Shown here: piece by piece, positions 34,603 through 42,654 of the stretch
Numbering within the stretch: the stretch's first letter is position 1
How the letters are laid out: every line of letters begins with the position of its first letter
Assembly (NCBI GenBank): GCA_025055765.1
Contig: JANWWS010000046.1
Location: forward strand, 1-64,000
DNA from: Leptospiraceae bacterium
GTDB taxonomy: Bacteria; Spirochaetota; Leptospiria; Turneriellales; Turneriellaceae
DNA length: 64,000 bases
Direction of reading: 5' to 3'
Translations under genes and position numbers: made by a program
The notes under the pieces: generated by a model
The model's database searches: none
The model's input: the letters and a program-made list of their open reading frames with translations, nothing else
What the model was told of the DNA's origin: nothing

Positions 34603-35608
34603 TCATCGCCTAAGCATTGCGCCCATGATGGGCATCACAGACCGGCATTTTCGCTATCTCATGCGCTTAATAAGCAAAAAGGTTGTTCTCTATAGCGAAA
34701 TGATCCATGCTCGTTCCTTGGTTTACGGCAACGTCGAGAAATTACTCCGCTTCCATCCCTTAGAAAAACCTGTTGTCTTGCAACTGGGGGGAGATGAGGT
34801 GGACGAGCTTTGTCGGGCAGCGGAACTTGGAGAAAAATGGGGTTATGACGAGATTAACCTTAACTGTGGTTGTCCCTCACCCAGGGTTCAGGCCGGGTGT
34901 TTTGGGATCATGCTCATGCATACACCTAAAAAAACGGGCCAGCTCATACGCCAACTAAGAAAAGCCACCTCATTGCCCCTTACAGTCAAACATCGGCTTG
35001 GGAGCAGTGAAAGGCATGGCTATGAGTTTTTATCTAACTTTGCCGAAGAAATGCTAAAAGCCGGCGCTCAACGACTCATTGTGCATGCTCGACTGGCTTT
35101 TCTCGGAAATGTATCCCCCAAAAAGAACCGAGAAGTTCCCCCTTTAGATTACGAGCAGGTTTACCGTCTCAAAGAAGATTTCCCAGAGGCTAATATACAC
35201 CTTAATGGTGGGGTGAAAACATATGAAGAAATCAGCTTTCACCTAAGATATGTTGATGGAGTTATGATAGGAAGACTTGCTGCCCAAAATCCTTACTTCT
35301 TTCACGAAGCTGATTTTAGGATCTTTAGCATGCCTGTAAAACCAAAACTCCGGCGAGAAATTTTAAGAGAATATTTACGCTACGCCCTTCATGAATATGA
35401 ACTCACTAACGAAAATCCTCGCACACTTTTGAAGCCTTTATTAGTTTTATGGCATGGAGTACCACATGCGCGTTTATTTAGGCGAATGGCCAGTGAGAAT
35501 ATAAAGAGGGCGAGCTTCCAAGAAATCTGCCATGCTTTGGAACAAAAAGCTAACGACATGGAATCAGCCGAGGAAATAAGTTTACATCCCAACGTCCGCT
35601 TACAATAG
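34583..35608 (+). CDS. dusA: tRNA-dihydrouridine synthase A
   Basis: 341 aa FMN enzyme that reduces U20/U20a in the tRNA D-loop. It has SIAPMMGITDRHFR at the N-terminus, the VLQLGGDE strand, and the active-site NLNCGCPSPRVQAGCFG with the catalytic Cys (about 107). The phosphate-binding HLNGGVKT and GVMIGRLAAQNPYFF follow. The DRHFRYLMRL sequence is characteristic of DusA rather than DusB or DusC. It overlaps the lipid kinase gene by 20 nt and precedes xseB by 6 nt. Confidence 0.95.
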   Translation: MAKLTVDHRLSIAPMMGITDRHFRYLMRLISKKVVLYSEMIHARSLVYGNVEKLLRFHPLEKPVVLQLGGDEVDELCRAAELGEKWGYDEINLNCGCPSPRVQAGCFGIMLMHTPKKTGQLIRQLRKATSLPLTVKHRLGSSERHGYEFLSNFAEEMLKAGAQRLIVHARLAFLGNVSPKKNREVPPLDYEQVYRLKEDFPEANIHLNGGVKTYEEISFHLRYVDGVMIGRLAAQNPYFFHEADFRIFSMPVKPKLRREILREYLRYALHEYELTNENPRTLLKPLLVLWHGVPHARLFRRMASENIKRASFQEICHALEQKANDMESAEEISLHPNVRLQ

Positions 35609-35614
35609 AGGACT

Positions 35615-35911
35615 GTGGAAAAAGAAGAGCAGAGGTGGCAAACAGAAGGGCTTTCTTTTGAGAAAGCTCTCGATGAACTTGAAGAAATCACAAGGAAGCT
35701 TGAGTCGGGGAACACCTCCCTTGAGGAATCCATGCAGCTTTACGAGCGTGGTATACAGCTAAAGCAATTTTGTGAGAAAAAATTAAAAGATGCAGAGCAC
35801 CGTTGGATGATTCTAAGAGAAACGGCTAGCGGCGATGAACTTCAGGTTATTCCTTCTGATAAAATCCCTGACATTAACGAGTTTTCCGCTCCTATTCACT
35901 CCGAGAAATAA
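35615..35911 (+). CDS. xseB: Exodeoxyribonuclease VII small subunit
   Basis: 98 aa from GTG 35615 with AGAGGA close upstream. The family core LSFEKALDELEEITRKLESG, NTSLEESMQLYERGIQL and CEKKLKDAE is complete. XseB coats the XseA subunit and is needed for processive single-strand DNA degradation. xseA is not in the window, which is common. The C-terminal 20 residues are an extension, partly encoded in the 16-nt overlap with the convergent membrane protein gene. Confidence 0.95.
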   Translation: MEKEEQRWQTEGLSFEKALDELEEITRKLESGNTSLEESMQLYERGIQLKQFCEKKLKDAEHRWMILRETASGDELQVIPSDKIPDINEFSAPIHSEK

Positions 35912-36411
35912 TAGCGAGCCTCATTTATTTGTACGGCATCGTTGTAGGATTCAACCATAGATACAATGTGAATGATGGCACCGGCTAGCAAAGCCACAGA
36001 ACCAATAAGTAGACCCTGCCTTTGCAGGGCAGCCGGTTGAACAAAAGCAGCATAGTAATAATAAAAAGCTACGGTATAGGTAGCAGCGGTGGCTAGGCAA
36101 AAAGTAGCTCCTTTGAGATCCTTACGCAAATAGATTTCCCCGGAACCCGGTAATATAAGAGACAATAGACATGCCAATCGAGGGTCTTTGTATGGAACAA
36201 GCCCCATCTGAGGCATGGTTGGCGTTTTTCCCATTTCTTGCAAGGGAGCTTGGGGTCGCGGCGACGTTGTCCGAGCAAACGGGTCTTTTTCTTCGGTACT
36301 GAACACCTGTTGTTCTACTGTCACCGCATGTAAAGCCACTGCAAAGAGCAGCTCTATAGTAATATACAGGAGAAAAAAAAGTGAGATCTTTTTGCGTAGC
36401 GACTCCGACAT
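35896..36411 (-). CDS. Membrane protein, DUF5683-like
   Basis: 171 aa. A signal-like N-terminal helix (about 8-29) is followed by a Pro/Gln-rich stretch, then a segment DPRLACLLSLILPGSGEIYL that resembles the 'LSL-PG-GQ-Y' motif of DUF5683/TM2-like membrane proteins. Two more membrane helices follow (about 102-122 and 130-150). The function is unknown. The start overlaps the stop of the diguanylate cyclase gene (TAATG), so the two are coupled. Confidence 0.7.
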   Translation of the reverse strand: MSESLRKKISLFFLLYITIELLFAVALHAVTVEQQVFSTEEKDPFARTTSPRPQAPLQEMGKTPTMPQMGLVPYKDPRLACLLSLILPGSGEIYLRKDLKGATFCLATAATYTVAFYYYYAAFVQPAALQRQGLLIGSVALLAGAIIHIVSMVESYNDAVQINEARYYFSE

Positions 36412-37562
36412 TACTCCACCACCACCTCAACCCTATTGCGGCCATTGCGCTTAGCTTGATACAAAGCTTTGTCACAACGCTCAATAATATCTGCATTTTC
36501 GCGATCCTTTTCGGGCAAATAGGTTGTTACCCCCAAGGAAATGGTAACTTTTAGGTTTTTGTCACCAATGTCTGTTGGATTTTCTACTGACGAGTTTTCT
36601 ACGGCTTGGCGCAATTTTTCAGCCATACGCTGGGCAATCTGCAGATCTTTACCTGGCAATATCACAGCAAATTCTTCCCCCCCATAACGGGCACACAGCT
36701 CTTCCGGTGTCACATTGTCCATAATGATGCGCGCCACATTTTTTAAGACAATATCTCCTGTAAGGTGCCCATAGGTGTCATTGAATTTTTTGAAATGATC
36801 TATATCCGTCATAATGAGAGACAGTGGCCGATTAGTCTCCTTTGCTTCTTCCCGCATTTCCCTAAGTTGGGTTTGAAAAAAATGATGGATCTTTAGCCGC
36901 GTCATCATGTCTGTTGTAGCTAAAAGGTAAAGTCGGGCATTTTCTACGGCAATCGCCGCTATCGAGGAAAGGTCTGCCAAAAAACGCATGATATCGGCCA
37001 TATAAGGAGATCCATCCACTCTGGGGCCTATGACAAGTAACCCCACCAAGCGGTTGCCTCCCTTACCCCTAAGCGGGAAAAGCACGAGTTCTTCGGAAAG
37101 AGATTTGAGCATGGCAATCTCGTTTGCATGGGCCCCTTGTGCTTTTTTTTCCAAATCTAAGATGAAAATGCCGGTATTGCGCGGACAATGGTTAAGTAAA
37201 AAGCGGCCAAACTCACTTTTGAGAGAGATCTTTGGTGGGTTGGCATGGTCAAATTCAAAACCAATACTCCTCGGATGGAAGGTAATTTCATGGAACTCGC
37301 CTTCAAGGGAAGCAAAGATCCCTGTTTGCAGCGAACGACTTTGTGCCAGGGTTATGTTGAGAATATTGTCTATTAGGGCATCATAGTCTAAATTGGAACT
37401 TAATGCCTTCGAAATATGTACTAGCTGCTCCAAATCAAAGATTTTCTTTTCCCATTGCTCAGCAAGCCCAGGTGGCAGGTTCTCTTCCAACGTCTTTAGC
37501 GCCTGCTTTTCTATGCTCTGGATTTCACTTCTCTGCGTTCTCTTCCGTTCTCTGCTTGCCAT
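36411..37562 (-). CDS. GAF-GGDEF diguanylate cyclase
   Basis: 383 aa soluble protein. A basic N-terminus, a GAF-like sensor domain (about 60-212), then a GGDEF domain with DIDHFKKFNDTYGH and an intact GGEEF at 294-298, so c-di-GMP synthesis is expected. The RxxD inhibitory site is absent (the matching place reads TPEE), so no product inhibition at that site. The signal sensed by the GAF domain is unknown. It is coupled to a small membrane protein gene by TAATG. Confidence 0.95.
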   Translation of the reverse strand: MASRERKRTQRSEIQSIEKQALKTLEENLPPGLAEQWEKKIFDLEQLVHISKALSSNLDYDALIDNILNITLAQSRSLQTGIFASLEGEFHEITFHPRSIGFEFDHANPPKISLKSEFGRFLLNHCPRNTGIFILDLEKKAQGAHANEIAMLKSLSEELVLFPLRGKGGNRLVGLLVIGPRVDGSPYMADIMRFLADLSSIAAIAVENARLYLLATTDMMTRLKIHHFFQTQLREMREEAKETNRPLSLIMTDIDHFKKFNDTYGHLTGDIVLKNVARIIMDNVTPEELCARYGGEEFAVILPGKDLQIAQRMAEKLRQAVENSSVENPTDIGDKNLKVTISLGVTTYLPEKDRENADIIERCDKALYQAKRNGRNRVEVVVE

Positions 37563-37614
37563 GGTCGAGTTAAAATGTCCCCTTTATATCTTCTGCCAAA
37601 CTGGCAATTCTTTT

Positions 37615-38319
37615 TCATTGCGTCATCTCCTCCTTGATAACCGTGTAAGGCTCCCAGGGATAGGCAAATCGCCTGCTTTTTCGAAGAAAACCTTCTCTTT
37701 CCTTAAACATCCGGTATTTTTTCCAAAGGCCTTCACTAAAATATTCCACTTTTATTGTATTGTCGCGACAATCCTTTGCTGGCAAAGGATAGACCATGTG
37801 GTTCCATGACCTTATGCCAAAACACAGCGGGGGTTTCCCACCAAGTAAAGTCAGCGGTCGGTGTTTAACAGAAAAGCTAGTTGGGTTGTAATTTTCGGCA
37901 TCCTCGTAGCCTATGTGATAGATTTCTCCTTTTTGATTAATCCGTACTTCAATGAGCTCCACATCCTCGGGCCCAAAAATAATTTTCTGCAAAGAGAGTC
38001 CCCCTGTGTACACTAATCTACTAAGAAGTGGGAGAAAACCCTCATGGGGGTTTTCTTCTTTTTCATATACAGGATGGCAGGCTAAATAAAATCCACCGGA
38101 ATTATCGATCCCTAAACGGTATAGCATCCGGTAAGGAGAGCCATACTGAGGATGTGCCTTTATTTGGGGACAAAATTTTTGTGCAAAACTATCATCTCTG
38201 ACAGGCTTTAATGCTTGTTCACGAAAAAAATCGCTATCCTGCTTATTGGCAAAGGCAGCAAAAAAAATAAGAACAGGAAGCGCCACCCCTCCCAAGAACA
38301 ATGAGTTTTTTTTCCACAT
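37615..38319 (-). CDS. Exported hypothetical protein
   Basis: 234 aa, not recognised. A signal peptide or anchor (about 1-24, ending FAN) precedes a mixed domain with several aromatic residues and four Cys (around 50, 81, 163 and 181) that could form disulfides. Motifs such as RINQKGEIYHIGYED suggest beta strands. No catalytic motif is seen. It lies 52 nt upstream of the diguanylate cyclase gene and is divergent from the ankyrin gene. Confidence 0.7.
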   Translation of the reverse strand: MWKKNSLFLGGVALPVLIFFAAFANKQDSDFFREQALKPVRDDSFAQKFCPQIKAHPQYGSPYRMLYRLGIDNSGGFYLACHPVYEKEENPHEGFLPLLSRLVYTGGLSLQKIIFGPEDVELIEVRINQKGEIYHIGYEDAENYNPTSFSVKHRPLTLLGGKPPLCFGIRSWNHMVYPLPAKDCRDNTIKVEYFSEGLWKKYRMFKEREGFLRKSRRFAYPWEPYTVIKEEMTQ

Positions 38320-38352
38320 GAGCTTAGGAATGCACTTTACTCTTGGGAAGAG

Positions 38353-39096
38353 TTGTCAAGCAATGTCGGCAAAATGACCACTTCCAGCCAGCAAAATTGC
38401 CCTCGTCCCGCTATAAAGCTGCTCTATTTGATTCCTAATTTCTTTGTAAGGAAAGAGCTAGTGTACTTAATACTCTTGGTAGGCCTGCTAGTCACCTGCC
38501 AGAGCCTACCTAAACAAAAAGAGCTTCAACATGAGCTACTAGAGGCTATTCGCCATAATGACGAGGAAAGACTGCGGCAGGCTATCGCCAAGGGGGCCGA
38601 TATAAATTATCCGGACAGTGAGGGATACACAGCCTTACATGAAGCAGCAAAGCGGGGCTCGAGGCGCCTCTTGGAAATCATGTGTGAGGGCCCTTGTCAA
38701 CTAAACCGAGCCAGCCGGTATGGCGATAGCCCCCTACACCGGGCAGCAAATACAGGGAATGCAGAAACTGTTCAATACCTCTTAGAGAAGGGAGCCAACC
38801 CCCGCTTAAAGACCCATTTAGGGATGACGGCACTCCACTACGCCGCTCGACGAGGTAAGGTGGCCATGGCGGAGGTTCTCTTGCTCTATGGCAGTGAGCT
38901 TAATACAACAAATAACTTGGGCAACACTCCCCTCCATGAAGCAGCCATCGCAGGAGAAAAAGACATGGTTATTTTTCTATTGAGGAAGGGAGCCTCCCCC
39001 CATGCGAAAAATTTTTCGGGGAAAACCCCCCGGCAGTTGGCATGGGAAAGAGGCCATAGCGAGATCGTAAGACTATTTGATCATCCAAAACCTTAG
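38353..39096 (+). CDS. Ankyrin-repeat protein, possible lipoprotein
   Basis: About five ankyrin repeats (around residues 60-245), with consensus turns such as GYTALHEAAKRG, GDSPLHRAANTGN, GMTALHYAARRG and GNTPLHEAAIAG. Before them is a hydrophobic segment ending LLVTC, a possible spirochaete-type lipobox. The start is unclear: TTG 38353 has GGAAGAG upstream, ATG 38374 is next, and GTG 38461 has AAGGAAAGAG and would give a short signal peptide directly before the cysteine. Ankyrin arrays bind other proteins; the partner is unknown. The stop shares TTAG with the convergent methyltransferase stop. Confidence 0.85.
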   Translation: MSSNVGKMTTSSQQNCPRPAIKLLYLIPNFFVRKELVYLILLVGLLVTCQSLPKQKELQHELLEAIRHNDEERLRQAIAKGADINYPDSEGYTALHEAAKRGSRRLLEIMCEGPCQLNRASRYGDSPLHRAANTGNAETVQYLLEKGANPRLKTHLGMTALHYAARRGKVAMAEVLLLYGSELNTTNNLGNTPLHEAAIAGEKDMVIFLLRKGASPHAKNFSGKTPRQLAWERGHSEIVRLFDHPKP

Positions 39097-39998
39097 CGGA
39101 TAGCATAGAGGACATAAGAAGAAGTGAGTCTCCTTCCCCCAAACTCGAATCGACTTATGATATGATAGTAGCCGATACGCAACGCATGTCGCCAATCTAA
39201 GAAATTTTTCCAGTTGCCACGAGCTTTGCGCCATTTTGCCATTAGCGAAAAATCCACGGGAAAAAATTCAACAAAGTGGCGAAATCCAATTTGTTTGAGC
39301 ATGTTTTTGAGTCCCTCGGATGTATAGTAGACAAGATGGCCTGGTAAGAAATAGTGGTATTTCTCTCCAGCGAGAATGGCCTGCCAGGCAGAGAAGTTAG
39401 CTGTTTGGACAAGTAGAATTCCCCCCGGCAAGAGAAGTTGGTAAGCCGCTTGAAAATCCTGTCGGGGGGTTGGCAAATGTTCCGCAACCTCAACAAGACT
39501 TATAACGGCAAATCCCCCTCTTAGTTCTTTGTTCTTGGGTAGCTGAGTAAGACTTCCACGAAAAAGTCTAACACTCTTGTCTGTGCTATAACTTTGAAGC
39601 CATTTTTTTCCCTCATTAATGGCATAGGCTGAGACATCAAGCCCATAAGCCTTAAAATAGCGTGATGCAGATAAAGCAAAGCCACCAAAACCACAACCTA
39701 CATCCAGAAACTTACCACCATGTAAAGAAGGTGGTAGATATTTTAGAAGTGTCTGTAATCTTGCTTCATGAACATGTTTGTGATATTCATACTGCTTTCG
39801 CTCGTCTTGGTAGGCATAAGGAGCATGCCCGGCATAATAGCCTTCATGATAATAGCCAAAGGGATTCGATGGCTGGGGATACTGGAAGAGGCAATGACAA
39901 CTCTGGCACAGGTGGACATGAAATGATGGCTTAAAGCGGGTAATCTCATAGCGCCATCTGGTGTTGCTACTGAGGCATACAGGGCAGCTGGGCTTCAT
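39093..39998 (-). CDS. SAM-dependent methyltransferase with N-terminal zinc ribbon
   Basis: 301 aa. Four cysteines in CPVC and CQSCHC (about residues 5-35) look like a zinc ribbon, followed by a class I methyltransferase core with FLDVGCGFGGFAL and the LPGGILLVQTANF segment. This arrangement is common in cell-surface polysaccharide clusters, where such enzymes methylate sugars. The acceptor is unknown. The start overlaps the next methyltransferase's stop by 4 nt. Confidence 0.85.
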   Translation of the reverse strand: MKPSCPVCLSSNTRWRYEITRFKPSFHVHLCQSCHCLFQYPQPSNPFGYYHEGYYAGHAPYAYQDERKQYEYHKHVHEARLQTLLKYLPPSLHGGKFLDVGCGFGGFALSASRYFKAYGLDVSAYAINEGKKWLQSYSTDKSVRLFRGSLTQLPKNKELRGGFAVISLVEVAEHLPTPRQDFQAAYQLLLPGGILLVQTANFSAWQAILAGEKYHYFLPGHLVYYTSEGLKNMLKQIGFRHFVEFFPVDFSLMAKWRKARGNWKNFLDWRHALRIGYYHIISRFEFGGRRLTSSYVLYAIR

Positions 39999-40594
39999 TT
40001 TATAGCTTCAAAGACGTGGTGGGCTACCACTTCTTCCTCACCCAGAGGCATGCGTAACAAAAAGCCGTAGCGCAATGTCGCAAACAATGGCCGAAGGGTC
40101 TTTTCCGCTTCCTTACGCGAGTAGGTTGTAACACAGGCACCAGCCAAATCTTTTTCTACGGTTTTTTGCAAGTGAGTGTCGACATCCGAGCGCACAGTTA
40201 AAAGAAATACCCCTTTCTTTTTTAACACACGGTGGACTTCCCTCAAAAATACGCTCACCTCCTCCTCTTTGAGGTAATGGATTACCCCCCAGCTCAATAC
40301 CACATCAAAAACAGCATCTCGAAAGGGGAGGGAACAAGCCGTGGCTTGGATGACATTTTGCCTGCCAATAAGGGGCTCAAAAGCATAATCTAAGCCTACG
40401 CAGGGTATTTCCTCCCCTCTCAGAAAGTCAAGATGCCTACCAAAGCCACATCCCAAATCAAGCACCAAGGGTTTAGGAAAATAACTCCTGTATTTTGAAA
40501 AATAACGGACAACCGTTTCATCCGGATAGACAAGCCTTGCCTTTGTCTTTGTGTAATGGAGGCGCCATGCCTTATGGTTATGCAATTGACACAT
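39995..40594 (-). CDS. SAM-dependent methyltransferase (Methyltransf_11-like)
   Basis: 199 aa from ATG 40594, which has AAGGA nine nt upstream; a TTG at 40636 would also open the frame. The SAM motif LVLDLGCGFGRHLDFL and the post-motif DVVLSWGVIHYL and LREVHRVLKKKGVFLLTV are typical of small class I methyltransferases. It is coupled to the zinc-ribbon methyltransferase by a 4-nt overlap and divergent from a glycosyltransferase gene, so a surface sugar or lipid acceptor is a reasonable guess. Confidence 0.85.
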   Translation of the reverse strand: MCQLHNHKAWRLHYTKTKARLVYPDETVVRYFSKYRSYFPKPLVLDLGCGFGRHLDFLRGEEIPCVGLDYAFEPLIGRQNVIQATACSLPFRDAVFDVVLSWGVIHYLKEEEVSVFLREVHRVLKKKGVFLLTVRSDVDTHLQKTVEKDLAGACVTTYSRKEAEKTLRPLFATLRYGFLLRMPLGEEEVVAHHVFEAIK

Positions 40595-40641
40595 TATACC
40601 TATTCCTTCTATCGGCAAATGCCGTAAAAACGGCAACTAAA

Positions 40642-41487
40642 ATGAGTATTAGCGCTACCATTATAGCCTATAACGAGGAAAAGGACATCCAAGATTGTAT
40701 AAGGTCAGTGCAACAGATATGTGACGATATCATTGTTCTTGTTGACAGCAAAACCACCGATAACACAGCAAAGCTAGCCCGTCAATTGGGAGCCCGTGTC
40801 TATGTCGAACCTTATTTAGGAGATGGACCTCAAAAAGCCTTAGGTGCCAGCTACGCTCAAAACGATTGGATTTTGTCAATTGACGCCGACGAGAGGCTTG
40901 ACCAAGATCTTTTAGCCTTTCTACAACGCTTCGACCCCAGCAACAGTAGCTGCGATGCCTATGCTTTCCGCCGACGAAACCATGTAGGTAAGCGATGGCT
41001 AAAAGCCCCCGGTTTTTATCCAGACTATGTGGTGAGACTCTACCACCGCAAGAGGGCTGGTTACCTCCCCCTCCCCTATCATTCCTATGTTAAGGCAAAG
41101 CGAATCAAAAAAGTAAATGCCCATTTTATACATTATACCTATGATAGCTACGCCGATTGGCTCACGAAATTGCGCTTTCACAGCGAGATGGCTGCTCAGG
41201 GGCTTTATTTACAGGGCAAACGGGCAACTCGAGGTAAAGCTCTTATACATGCCACCATAGCTTTTATGAAACAATACATCTACCAGCTTGGCTTTCTCTA
41301 TGGCTTTGATGGATTTACTGTAGCTCTGACAACTTTCTTTGCGACTTATTTTAAATATCTTATGCTTCTCGATTATTACCGCAACCCCTCGCTCATTAAA
41401 GAGAAGTTAAATAAGGGAGGGGATCGAGATGACGGTCTAAAAGACGAACCTCGTAGTGCAGATGAGGACCAGTGGAGCGCCCAGTAG
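40642..41487 (+). CDS. GT2 glycosyltransferase, WaaE/KdtX-like
   Basis: 281 aa from ATG 40642. The frame is open further upstream, but only across the divergent methyltransferase. It starts SATIIAYNEEKDIQDCIRSV and has LSIDADERLD as the DXD-type site and a C-terminal helical part with membrane-associated character (about 210-255). This is the pattern of LPS core beta-1,4-glucosyltransferases of the WaaE type. The last 30 residues are polar and encoded in a 92-nt overlap with the M23 peptidase gene, so they may be a read-on tail after loss of an earlier stop. Confidence 0.87.
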   Translation: MSISATIIAYNEEKDIQDCIRSVQQICDDIIVLVDSKTTDNTAKLARQLGARVYVEPYLGDGPQKALGASYAQNDWILSIDADERLDQDLLAFLQRFDPSNSSCDAYAFRRRNHVGKRWLKAPGFYPDYVVRLYHRKRAGYLPLPYHSYVKAKRIKKVNAHFIHYTYDSYADWLTKLRFHSEMAAQGLYLQGKRATRGKALIHATIAFMKQYIYQLGFLYGFDGFTVALTTFFATYFKYLMLLDYYRNPSLIKEKLNKGGDRDDGLKDEPRSADEDQWSAQ

Positions 41488-42454
41488 AGCCAAGACGGCC
41501 AATCATCTGTCCTTTCTTTACCACCTGTCCTGGATAGACATAGCTCGCACTTAGGTGACCATAAAGAGTCTGATATCCAAAACGGTGCTGCAACCGTATG
41601 TGTATGCCATACCCACCGTTATAACCACTCATGGTAACATAGCCATCAGCGGCAGCATACACAGGCGTGCCTATCTCGTCAGCCAGGTCAATGCCGGTAT
41701 GGAAATCCCGTGCATAACCAAAGGGTGACAGACGTGGGCCATAGAAAGAGGTAAAGTGTCCCCCTGCTAATGGCCAAAAATAAGGGAGGCTTCTCTGCAC
41801 GGTTTCTCTTTCCTTAACAAAATTACGGAAAAAACGCAGAACACCAAGTGTGTCTTTTAGAGCCAGGTGCAGCTTGCGAAATTGCCTTACTTCACTTCCG
41901 TAAGTGATTTTCTCAGGTAGTTTTTCCTCCTTTAACAGAAACTTTTTTTCCAATAGGCCACCACTTTGTTGCTCTTCATGGGCCGTTTGCCAAAGCCTTA
42001 AAAGGGCCTGTGATTCTCGCATGAGGCCTTCTTCTGCAAGCTTATTTAACTCTCTGTCTTCTCGATAGAGAATTTCCTCATCCAGGCTCAGCTCCGAGTT
42101 GGTCAGCAACACCTGCAGGTTTTCACGAAACCCTTCATGGAATCGCCGCAGCCGGCGATAGTGCTGCATGTACTTTTCTCTTTCCTCTTGGTAAGCATTT
42201 TCGGCTAAGTATAGCTCTGCTGCCTCTTCCCTTATGTTTTGCTGCAACCTCACCGAAAAACCTGAGGTAACCATAATGGTGAGCATGATGAGCAGGGCAT
42301 AAAGGATAGCAAATTTGCTTAGTTGCAAACTAAAAATATGGGCCTCATTATGGGGTATAATCATAAGAGTAAGCCTCTCATTGCCTCTGGCTTTAAGAGT
42401 CGTTAGCCATTTTTGGATTTTCTTCTCTATCTGTCGCCACACCCTTTTTTTCAT
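41396..42454 (-). CDS. M23 family metallopeptidase, membrane-anchored (LytM type)
   Basis: 352 aa from ATG 42454 with GAGG just upstream; a TTG at 42511 also opens the frame. One membrane anchor (about 48-68), a coiled-coil periplasmic part (about 70-240), then an M23 domain with the zinc ligands in HTGIDLAD and HLHYEVR. The coiled-coil plus LytM layout resembles EnvC/NlpD-like or other cell-wall hydrolases and their activators. The conserved His and Asp are present, so it may be catalytic. The last 31 codons are read antisense in the glycosyltransferase gene. Confidence 0.92.
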   Translation of the reverse strand: MKKRVWRQIEKKIQKWLTTLKARGNERLTLMIIPHNEAHIFSLQLSKFAILYALLIMLTIMVTSGFSVRLQQNIREEAAELYLAENAYQEEREKYMQHYRRLRRFHEGFRENLQVLLTNSELSLDEEILYREDRELNKLAEEGLMRESQALLRLWQTAHEEQQSGGLLEKKFLLKEEKLPEKITYGSEVRQFRKLHLALKDTLGVLRFFRNFVKERETVQRSLPYFWPLAGGHFTSFYGPRLSPFGYARDFHTGIDLADEIGTPVYAAADGYVTMSGYNGGYGIHIRLQHRFGYQTLYGHLSASYVYPGQVVKKGQMIGRLGSTGRSTGPHLHYEVRLLDRHLDPLPYLTSL

Positions 42455-42654
42455 TGGCCTCAAAACCTTTTGAAGAAAGATTGCCCTGTCAATCCCTTTT
42501 CCCTGACGCAACCTCCCCTAAAATCTGTTACAAAAGTAAAAAGAAGCAAAGTTTTTTCAAGGTGAGGAGAAAAAGCTTTCTTTTATTTATTTAACGACCG
42601 GTAAAAGAGAATAAAAGGTCTTGCCATCCTGTAAGAAGGCGTCTCTATGGGCTT

